Shown here piece by piece: positions 56,301-64,000 of a stretch of DNA of 64,000 nt; within the stretch, counting starts at the first letter, position 1, and each line of letters opens with the position of its first letter. This stretch comes from Smittia aterrima. Lineage: Eukaryota; Arthropoda; Insecta; Diptera; Chironomidae. The translations under genes and the position numbers were made by a program. A model generated the notes under the pieces. The model saw only the letters and a program-made list of their open reading frames with translations, had not been told where the DNA came from and did no database searches. Where the stretch lies: positions 7,130,854-7,194,853 of the forward strand of contig CP093830.1 in the NCBI GenBank assembly GCA_033063855.1, given 5' to 3'.

Positions 56301-59300
56301 ATCAAAATTTTTTCTTCGTCTCCTTTCATTTCCCTCCTTAATAAAGCCAATTATGGTTCTCATCTCCCTCTCCGAGTTTGCTGAGACTTTTTGATTGAGT
56401 TGCGAAATCATTCGGGAGACGACGCGTCATTAAAACCAAATGAAAATATCTAAGCTCGAATTGCTTTTCAGGGAATTAAGGACAACCAACATTTTGTGTT
56501 TGAAAAATCCTTCAGATGCACATTTGTCTTTTATCTTGCGAACTGTGACAACATCCCTGCACGCTCTCACATCAATTTAGTTCTTTGTCTTAAACTTTAA
56601 TTCCCCAAGACAGAGAAACCAGAACAAACACAGGAAATTGCACAAAATGAAAAGTAAATAAACATTTTTCCATTGAAGGATTTTTCTTCGTATCCTCAAA
56701 AGCTGAATAAATGAAATGAAAACGTGTTTGAATTATTGATTACTTGTTGATACATCGCTTTTGTACGTTGTGCAATGTTCACTTCTCTTCAACTGGCTTT
56801 CAAGCTTCATTGAGAGAGTTGCCATGTGAGCAAGTGAAAAACGGCAGCAAAGCAATTTTCATTACACATCAACATGTGACAAAATTTTCTCATCCGCTTT
56901 TCAAATTACAACGAACTGCGCTGTGCTGTGTCGTGTCACGCTTTCATTCCCTTTCAGTAACTGTAATCATACCTTGGTGTGGATTCCATTAAAGCTTAAT
57001 ACCGATCATATTGGAAAATATATGAGTGGAAAAATCTCAGCAGAGAAAAGTTTTTGAGTTGGTTGTTTCCTCCTTTGCTCTCGTCGCCATAACGAGCAAG
57101 GTAACGAGAACGTGAAGAGCGATATCGGGGGGAAATGATGTCGGCATCAAAACACAAAAAAAGCCAAAGCCATAGCGGAAAAACTCATTAGTGAACTGAT
57201 TCAGTTTCATTAAATGTTGTTGCTGTCGGTGGTTGGAGGGAAATGATAAAAGTTTTTTCATGTATCACATTGACTTTCACATTTTTTTTCTGATGTTGCT
57301 ACCGCTGCTCTTGCTCCATTTCCTCTTTGGTGGTTTTATGTCTGATGTAGCCGCTTTTTTCCTTCTCTCTCTCGTAAATCGTGTAACGTGGAAATCTGTT
57401 CCTTACTTTATTATTTAATGCTTGTTTCTTTCGCTCTTCATCTTCTTCCATTCGAGGAAGTTTTTCCTGTCGCCTTTGCCTCTATGGCGATGATTGAGCA
57501 ATGAGAACTTCTTATGAGACTTTTTTTTTGTTGTTTGATGAAGATGGGAAAAGAAATCAACTGCAAATTGTATTCTCGTGTTGGACTTTCCAAGTTGAAT
57601 TCTGAGAAAAGAAAAAATTTGAACAGAGAAGAGGTCGTCAGGAAGTTTTTATATTTCATGATTAAATGACATTGATGAATGCGCTCGTTAAATCAATTAG
57701 TTTTGCTTGCTTTATGACAATTGCACTCTAAAAGCTAAAAGCTAAAAGCTTTTCACACAAATCATTTTCAAGCTGTCGCCAATTCAAAAATCTTTTTTTG
57801 CTCTCTCGCGATATCCAAGCCATAAACAATTTATCGCTAAACATTTTCCCTCAAATTAAGCGCAAAACAAAACATCCAAAAGTATTAATGGAGCAATCAA
57901 AAGCAAGAGCCCATCCATAAATCATTTTTGAGTCGTCTTTTCCATTACATGAGTTTTACAACCATCAACAATCATAAAATTCATTGATATTTGCGCCCCG
58001 TGAATGATTTGTTTAATCACATAACGTTCCGATCGTTAAATCATAAGCCAAAAGGGCGGCCGAGAGGTTAAGTGTCTCTGGCGAGAAATCAGAAACATAA
58101 ACAAGGTGTCGGACGGTTCCGATTTTTTGATAGCTCGCCAACGATTTCGATCTGCGCTTTCCTGTGTACCAGAGTCGTTGACACGGACTCCATCGCTAAC
58201 AATTTCCCTGACTTTAAATGCTTATTTAGATTCTAATTTCAACACTTTTTTTTACGATGATCAAACGTAATAAAAAGGTCATCAAAGTTGTTTAATGAGA
58301 TTTCCGTTCGCCGAAGGCCAAAGCGAGAGAAAGCGGAGTCACCTAAATTGCTTTCTCAAGTTGAGAGCTTTTTCTTGAAGATTCCTTCGCTAGCCATGAA
58401 AATATTTCTAATTCTTTAGACGAATCATTAAACATTGGTGAAGGAAATTGATATTTTGAAAAGCAGTTTCAGTCCTTTCCCTTGACATTTTCCGATAACC
58501 TTTTTCAAATTGTGTCCAGCAGACATCTAAACGACCTTCGGAAAGGTTCATCGTCCTTCAACTGTCTTGGAAAGTTTCGATTTTACATCAATTTAAAAGA
58601 CATTAGAGTTTCTATGGCGCAATTTAATTTTTAAAAGCTTGTCAATGCTTAAAGGCTTTTTCACCAAAATAATGTCAGCAGTGAACTCTGGTGACTGATA
58701 GCGAAAGCTTGTCAACCCCAAACTCTTCACGTTTGTATTGATTTTCATTTATTCTCTTCATTCAGCTTTAAAATATTCATTTTCTTTGAATCCAGCTTAT
58801 CTCAAAGCTGAGCTTTTCGGGAAAATGTTTCGTTTTGAAAAGCTTCGAGCTTTGTTTGATAAAATTAAATCAATCAATCATTCTCCAATTTGACGCTGCT
58901 GTCGATCATACATTTTTACAGATTGAATACCCTTCTAATGAGCCGAAGCTTCTATTACTGCTTTCATCACTGCCTGACAACGTCAGAAGCGATTTTAAAT
59001 TGAAAATTTGAGTCGGAAAGCACGAGATGCGACAAATAATCACATCGTGAAGAAGCTTACACAGCTCGTTCACAGCAAAAAACAAATCTGATGCCACTCC
59101 ACGTGCTGAATGTCAAATATTTCTCGTCTACTCCTCTTGCCGCTTTGTCATGAGGATTAGTTCATGTTACAATCGGTGGAAATATGTGTAATATTGTAAC
59201 AGAAGAGTTTCATACCTGTCATCTTATGCGAGAGGAGTGTGCTTGTTATGCGATGCAATGTCTCGTATATTTCTGTGATTTTACTTCTGTTGTAACACGA

Positions 59301-62300
59301 GCATCGCATAATTTGCGTAATCCTGAGCTAACTAAGATGATACCCAAGCTTCGAATGCTTTGAAGTCGGATTTAGTTTGAGGGGAATCTCTTTGTCTCAT
59401 CAATTTGAAGATTCCTTTAGGATCTAACTCGATTTTACAATTCTATGGAATCGACAGAAAGATTGTCGTTTGATCGTCAAATGCCATCTCTAGGCAATAC
59501 AATTTTGGAGTGTCTGTCGTTTGAGTTCAATTTCAATCGAAAAAGAGTAAAGCAAATGAGTCTCCGAAGTTTTTATTCTCATAAGTCTTCGGAAGTCATT
59601 GAGTTGAAAGGTCACCATACGAATCTCAAGGACTTTTCTCGAGTGATTTCATGCGAGAATTGCATTACAAAGCTGACGAAACTTTATTCAGCTCCAACTT
59701 TGAAAATTCTCTCTATGAAATAAAATAAACTTCGTAATAACTTTTTTTTCGTCAGCTGAAGAAATAATAATTTTTTTTTGAAAAGGAGAAAGTTTCGAGA
59801 ACATTTAAGGGTTTCAACTATAAATTTGCATTTTACAGCTTTCAGTTTCGAGCAAATGAAGCGCATTCTGAGCGAACTGTTTGACTAATAAAGGTTGCGA
59901 ATGACGACCGGAAGCAGCTTGCTGTTCAAAATTAACTTTACCGTCGTTTTTATTTATTCACCACAAGCCACATTTCATTTTCAAAATAGTTTTACGAGCT
60001 TTTCGAGTCTCCTTTTTATGACAGAATTAACAAAACTTGAAATTGAAAATGATAATTTAATAGAAGTCAAAGCTTCGGTTGTTGACTTAAACCACAAACG
60101 TTAAAGCTCTCCATTCAACGAACTTCGGTTGCGGTGGAAATTGGAAGAAAATTGTAAAGTCAAATGCAACTCTCGTCAACCCCAAAATTACTTTATCTAC
60201 ACAGTCATACAACGTGAAAAGCATTTTGCAGCGCCAGATATGAAATTTATTATTTCCACAACAGAGGCTTTGCCATCCTTGACCTTAATCCGCTGTGCTT
60301 CGCTTTTGCACGTTCGATTCCGTGCTGAGAATATCAAAATCATCGTTTCAAGGGAAATTGTTTCATTTTGCTTTGCTTGTTGTGCGACATATTTTTCTAT
60401 GAGCGTGGGATGTACGGAGAAAGTCGGGAAGACAACATTTATCTCACATGATATTAGATTTTTCTTATGGCAGGACGAAAAAAAGATTTATCAAGACGCC
60501 ACACGAGGCTGAAAGTTTAATGAAATGTTATCCGCTAGAATAATTTATGAACTTTTGATCACTTTTCGACGTTATTAATTGTTTGATCTTCTTTTCTCTC
60601 TTTTTGCAGTTACAACACAACATCACAGTAAGCCAGAGCCGAGCTTTATATCGAGATCAGAGACGTTTAAATTTGTTGCTGGTGATTCAATCAAGTTGCC
60701 TTGTGATGTCGCGAATGCGGGTAAATTATTGTTGAAGGCCATAACTCATCTCCAGGACTTTTTATTTCATTCTCCTTCTCTCATTCGTTTCCAGATAACT
60801 TTATCGTCGCATGGAAGCGTGGAATCGCAATTATTTCTGCGGGCACAGTAAAAGTCACGCCAGATCCACGCATTCGATTAGCGAACGGATACTCGCTGGA
60901 GATACGTGATGCCGCGCCACAAGATGCTGGCGATTACATTTGCCAAATTGCGACACTCGAGCCGCGAGAAATAACACACACGGTCGAGATTCTCGGTGAG
61001 TTGAACGTACTTTCGCTCTCGATTTAATTTGAATTTGAAATTCCAACCAAACTCGATTCATGAGACAATGAACTTTTTATTACGTCTGAATACAGCTTTC
61101 GCTGCTTCTGCTGCTGCTGTTCACTACTCTGATGATCCCGCCCGTCCCTCTCGCTTGAATTTTCATTTGCCATCACATATTTCTCAGTTTTATGAGGTAC
61201 GACGCGTCGTGCAATGTACGAATTTCATTCCCGGTCCACGAACATAAATTTAATTCTTTTTTTCCGTGCCATGAAGTTTCTCCTCTGCTTTTGCGAGAAA
61301 ATTTCATGCTTCTTGGACGTTAAGCGTCATGCCTCCGCTTCACTGAAATGATAATTGTGATATATGGTTCGTTATGTAAATTTTAAATGCACATGAACCT
61401 AATGTTCTCTCTCTCTGGCGGCGTTGGGATTACCAGCATTCATAGATAAATTGACCTAGATCAAGCTTTACGCCCAAAATCGAGTAAAGCTTCAAAGCTC
61501 TAATGAACTTCTTTTCATCCTTAATTGAAGTCTGATTATGGTTTTGCTCAAAGATATTATCGTGAGAGGTAATGAATGCTCGCTTGGCTTTTGTTTTTGG
61601 GGGATGAACAAGAATGAAATATGAATAACACATGTTGTGTTCTAGTCTGCTCTGATATGCTCTCGTGTGTGCGGTGAGTCTCGTAGGGAGTAAAGTTATG
61701 AGCGCTTTCTCATCCCGAAAAATTTGGCTTAGGTTAAGGAGAAATGTGGAGCAAAGTGTCTTGCAGCCTTTTTCCTCTTTTCGTAATTTGTTGCCGTTGT
61801 ACGGAAAACATTTCGAATAAATTTCTTCTGTGCTTTTCATTATTTCGAAAATGCTTTCTCTGCCATTCCCAGTGGAGAGAAAAATTGCTCTTGCATTTCA
61901 TTCATTTGAATATGACAGACGTTTTGAAATTTATTAACGTGCTATTAGCCTCAGAGACTTTAAGCAATAGCTCCGAAGCGGAGCTGCCTGGCGATGAGTA
62001 TTCATCACAAGCAGAAGCAGTCTTCAGCGAATCGTTTGAAAAAAGAATGAAATGGCACTTTTAAATTGAATAGCTTTCATTAGTGGAAGCTTCGAGGTAG
62101 AATGAGTGAACAAGCAACATAAATAATTTGCTGATTCATTATAAAGTGGCTTTGACTCACTCTCTCCTCGCTCATTCTCACCCTGTCAATTAATGACAAT
62201 TTATCATAATTAATTTTAAATATTTCATAAACATTCTATTTATGTCCCTGGCCGTTCTTCGATCGGCTCATAAAGCCGCTGTTGTTGATGGTGATTGTGC

Positions 62301-62796
62301 ACCAATGATTCAATGAAGAAAAATGGTCATGGCGTGGGTGGAAGTTCTGCGTTTCTCATGATTGATTACTGTGTCATGAAAATCGTTCACAATCAATATT
62401 CGAGTTGAGCTAATTGGTAGCTGACGAATTGCTTCGACTAACACTAATTATTTTTCATGTTTCAGTTCCCGCTAGAATTCATCACATCAGCTCTGGTGGT
62501 CATCTGCAAGTGAAGAAAGGCGGCTCTGTGAGAATTGAGTGTTCGGCTTCTGGGAATCCAAGTCCAAATGTCACTTGGACGAGGAAGAATAATATTTTGC
62601 CAAACGGTAAGTTTATCATTGATATATTATATATTTATTATATTTATCTTATATATTATATTAGGCGAGGAGAAGCTTCACTCTCCAATATTGTCTGTCG
62701 AAAACATGGATCGACACAAAGGAGGAGTTTACATCTGTACCGCGACAAACGGTGTTGGTAAAGCAGCATCGAGTCAAGTCATTCTTCACGTTCTCT
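26218..62796 (+). CDS. Lachesin/klingon-like Ig-superfamily cell-adhesion protein (5' part, 3' end outside window)
   Basis: Predicted secreted or membrane-tethered adhesion protein of the insect lachesin/klingon group, whose members act in neural and epithelial cell contact, often GPI-anchored. Coding exons are 26218-26362, 60610-60720, 60795-60995, 62466-62606 and 62665-62796; all junctions are phase 1 and give 243 residues so far. Residues 1-29 are polar and basic, 30-46 are hydrophobic (signal sequence). Ig domain 1 spans about 62-152, with Cys80, Trp92 and Cys135 in the motifs IKLPC, VAWKRG and DAGDYICQIA. Ig domain 2 spans about 154-243, with Cys178, Trp190 and Cys224 in RIECSASGNP, VTWTRKN and GGVYICTA. 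Asn187 is in an NVT glycosylation sequon. The start ATG has A at -3 and G at +4. Further domains and the anchor lie beyond 64,000. Several paralogues share these motifs, so I give no symbol. Confidence 0.93.
29024..29035. repeat. GA microsatellite
   Basis: Run of GA dinucleotides. GA runs can bind GAGA factor in flies, but there is no sign here that it is functional. Confidence 0.7.
33021..33030. repeat. TG microsatellite
   Basis: (TG)5 followed by TTTGAGTGTG, in the large intron; no function is evident. Confidence 0.7.
36912..36919. promoter_or_regulatory. TATCGATA octamer (DRE-like)
   Basis: Exact match to the Drosophila DNA replication-related element bound by DREF and overlapped by BEAF-32. 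It lies in the large intron, away from any known start. A single octamer is weak evidence. Confidence 0.25.
40395..40406. repeat. TCGATCGATCGA palindrome
   Basis: Perfect 12-bp palindrome made of three TCGA units, preceded by TA so that it also contains TATCGAT. It lies in the large intron; no function is evident. Confidence 0.6.
41401..41415. repeat. AG microsatellite
   Basis: Run of AG dinucleotides after AATTTAAATTT-rich DNA in the large intron. Confidence 0.75.
43877..43912. promoter_or_regulatory. CGATA cluster including a TATCGATA site
   Basis: Within 36 bp there are four CGATA or TATCG motifs, starting at 43877, 43880, 43889 and 43908, and the first two form a full TATCGATA. Clusters of CGATA are the binding pattern of the fly insulator protein BEAF-32. 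Whether this species uses such a protein is unknown, so this is a candidate site only. Confidence 0.3.
46070..46081. repeat. GT microsatellite
   Basis: (GT)n run of 12 bp in the large intron; no function is evident. Confidence 0.7.
57729..57750. repeat. Three tandem copies of TAAAAGC
   Basis: Three perfect head-to-tail 7-bp units followed by TTTTC. Together with the trailing AGCTTTT the end forms AAAAGCTTTT, a 10-bp palindrome. Confidence 0.8.
59165..59340. repeat. Nest of inverted repeats (possible structured element)
   Basis: Several short perfect inverted repeats lie within 176 bp. TGTTACAAT at 59165-59173 pairs with 59193-59201. TCATCTTA at 59219-59226 pairs with 59333-59340, and inside it TTATGCGATGC at 59246-59256 pairs with 59301-59311, with arm spacings of similar length. 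AACAGAAG at 59198-59205 pairs with 59284-59291 but interleaves with the 11-bp pair. It could be a decayed miniature inverted-repeat element, a structured RNA in the pre-mRNA, or chance. Confidence 0.35.
60610..60720 (+). CDS. Ig gene exon 2 (Ig domain 1, first half; residues 49-85)
   Basis: Acceptor CTTTTTGCAG, donor GTAAAT, 111 nt, phase 1 on both sides. It encodes TTQHHSKPEPSFISRSETF and then the first Ig strands with FVAGDSIKLPCDV, placing the first disulfide Cys at residue 80. The frame continues open into the intron for about 40 codons, but that reading drops the conserved Trp region found in the next exon. Confidence 0.92.
60721..60794 (+). other. Short intron (74 bp) inside Ig domain 1
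   Basis: GTAAAT...TTCCAG intron in phase 1. It splits the domain between the first Cys and the conserved Trp. Confidence 0.88.
60795..60995 (+). CDS. Ig gene exon 3 (Ig domain 1, second half; residues 86-152)
   Basis: 201-nt exon with no usable ATG at its start, hence easy to miss. It encodes NFIVAWKRGIAIISAG, the VTPDPRIRL strand, then YSLEIRDAAPQDAGDYICQI and EPREITHTVEIL. Conserved Trp92 and Cys135, with the DxGxYxC signature, complete domain 1. The donor is G|GTGAGT, phase 1. Confidence 0.94.
60996..62465 (+). other. Intron between Ig domains 1 and 2 (1,470 bp)
   Basis: GTGAGT...TTTCAG intron in phase 1 at the domain boundary. It contains a CTG-rich stretch at about 61101-61120 and an AT-rich block at 62191-62232 with TAATTA-type homeodomain core motifs. 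The minus-strand 136-codon frame at 61430-61840 has no recognisable domain and is left out. Confidence 0.88.
62466..62606 (+). CDS. Ig gene exon 4 (Ig domain 2, first half; residues 153-199)
   Basis: Acceptor CATGTTTCAG, donor G|GTAAGT, 141 nt, phase 1. It encodes the linker VPARIHHIS, then GGHLQVKKGGSVRIECSASG and NPSPNVTWTRKNNILPN. Cys178 and Trp190 are the core residues; NVT at 187-189 is a glycosylation sequon. The usual Pro-Pro of the linker is Pro-Ala here. Confidence 0.94.
62607..62664 (+). other. Minimal intron (58 bp) inside Ig domain 2
   Basis: GTAAGT...ATTAG intron, almost wholly A and T in its middle, with TATAT/TTTAT runs. It is near the lower size limit for insect introns. Retention would shift the frame (58 is not a multiple of three) and end the protein soon after, so it must be spliced for function. 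Confidence 0.9.
62665..62796 (+). CDS. Ig gene exon 5 (Ig domain 2, second half; residues 200-243)
   Basis: 132-nt exon starting GEEKLHSPILSVENMD, then RHKGGVYICTATNGVG and SSQVILHVL, with Cys224 closing the domain 2 disulfide. The donor is T|GTGAGT, phase 1. The next exon, expected to open the third Ig domain, is beyond the window. Confidence 0.94.
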
Positions 62797-64000
62797 GTGA
62801 GTAAACTTTTTCATTTAAAATTGGTAATCTCTTCAACTTTTCAAGTTTCATGTCGAACAAATCTCGATTCACTTCATTGAAAAGTGTAATGATCGTATTA
62901 CAACAATTTTCTACAACCAATTACGTCGTGAAAGTAAAAGAATTTCCTTCTCCTCTCTCGAGTGTCTTCTTCATTATCATTACTATCGTCGATAATCCCC
63001 AGTGAAACTTTCTCGTTTCTCTCGGTTATGCTGATGAAGTTTGATTCTCAACAAAACTTTATCATTTTCAAATTCAATCCTAAGCCTTCGCAAAAGACTC
63101 ATTATCATGTTTTCCAAAATAGAGTGAGTAGGCAAAGATTAAATCAACGAGAACTTGTTCAGCTTTAAGCGGCTATGAGACAATGAGAGCTTTGCTTTCA
63201 ATTGAGCGAGCATGCTTGTAGTTCATATAGAAGTTTGATTATTGTGTTAACGAACTCTTCGAGTGACGTTTGACTGAACAAGAAGCGAATACAAACATCA
63301 CTAACAAACGCCTCCATCTGTTTATTCAAAGATACATCAAAACATGTTCGGTTGTGAAAAGTCTGTAGGAAAATTTTGATAATGTTATTGCTAATGAGCA
63401 TAGGATGTTGTTCGAAAGGGTTGAGGTTATTTTCCAAAAAGCTTTTGCCTCGAATCCTAATACACGTAGCCATGAGAGCATGAAAACGTTATTGCTTATT
63501 AAAACATTAATAATTTAGTTCCAGGAAGGATGAACGGGGCTGGAGATTGAGTTGGATTTGTTGATTTCATTCGAAGGATGTTAAATAGAAAATCTCGAAA
63601 CTATGACGAAGCATTAACTCGTGAAGACGATAGAAGAGAGAGAGAAGAAGAGAAAAGTTATTTCAAGTTTCAACCTTAGTGTCAATTAGATTTAACGAAC
63701 CTTGTGCGAATCAGTTTTCCATTGCCAGACGTGGAGAGCAACGAATCCTAATTAATTCGCTAGGAAAGGTGCCTCGGGCCCGCAATGAAGAGGGAAGAAA
63801 AACATTTCCACAGTGCGAAAAGTTCTTTTTCCCTTCTCGCTGCTTGTTAATCGTAACTAAAGCTGTAACATAATTTACAGTTAAAATGTTTGTGTTACGC
63901 TCGGGACGATGTTTTCTTATGGGATTACAAACGAATAACATTCTACACACATTAAGACGAAGTGAGCGGAGAGAAAATGTTTAATTGAAGGATTTCGAGA
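62797..64000 (+). other. Intron after Ig domain 2, running off the right edge
   Basis: It begins with the donor GTGAGTAAAC. No further Ig-type exon is visible to the end of the window, so the intron is at least 1.2 kb. GA-rich runs occur near 63640. Frames here show no recognisable domain. Confidence 0.75.

Larger units (their letters stand above)
26363..60609 (+). other. Large first intron (about 34.2 kb) of the Ig-domain gene
   Basis: GT...AG intron of 34,247 bp between the signal-peptide exon and the first Ig exon, in phase 1. It fills more than half the window. I found no nested gene: the longest frame, 163 codons on the minus strand at 43926-44417, has no recognisable domain and ends in Ser-Leu repeats read from a GA-rich tract. 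Long first introns in insect neural adhesion genes often hold enhancers. Visible items are GA and GT microsatellites, a CGATA cluster near 43.9 kb, a TAAAAGC triplet repeat near 57.7 kb and an inverted-repeat nest at 59.17-59.34 kb. Confidence 0.85.

Noticed and set aside
59445..59723. 92-codon plus-strand frame beginning MESTERLSF
   Set aside because: Looks protein-like in composition but matches no family I know and has no splice link to the Ig exons; not enough to call a gene.
61430..61840. 136-codon minus-strand frame between Ig exons
   Set aside because: Lies within a well-supported intron, has no recognisable domain, and overlaps another frame on the plus strand.

Overview
This window looks like nuclear DNA from an insect. 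It is AT-rich and mostly non-coding, with spliceosomal introns (GT...AG) from 58 bp to about 34 kb. There are no operons, ribosome binding sites or bacterial gene packing. The two recognisable genes are animal families: a Golgi carbohydrate sulfotransferase and a neural-type Ig-superfamily cell-adhesion protein that most resembles insect lachesin/klingon-like proteins. A dipteran (fly or midge type) source is my inference from this resemblance and the compact exons. The species cannot be named from the window.

Layout. Positions 1 to about 10,610 hold no supportable gene. Positions 10,654-12,628, minus strand, hold a complete four-exon coding region for a 320-residue HNK-1/CHST11-type sulfotransferase. 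I assembled it from splice sites; its phosphosulfate-binding signature is split exactly by intron 1. Positions about 12,650-25,857 are a roughly 13-kb spacer between the two divergently arranged genes. Positions 25,858-62,796, plus strand, hold the 5' part of the Ig gene: a first exon with a leader containing three short upstream ORFs and the signal peptide, a 34.2-kb first intron, then four short exons that encode Ig domain 1 and Ig domain 2. All internal coding junctions are phase 1. The gene runs off the right edge inside an intron, so its remaining domains and membrane anchor are not visible.

Functionally, one gene makes a Golgi enzyme that sulfates sugar chains and the other makes a secreted or membrane-tethered surface protein. 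Nothing in the sequence ties them into one pathway; they are simply neighbours. The many short open frames elsewhere look like chance ORFs: no recognisable domains, low-complexity translations of A/T-rich runs, and often no ATG. I found no transposon coding sequence, tRNA, rRNA or CRISPR array. The most unusual non-coding features are a nest of inverted repeats at 59.17-59.34 kb, the uORF-rich leader, an acceptor site with a long AG-free tract, and a cluster of CGATA motifs in the large intron. I saw no clear sign of a wholly new biological system.
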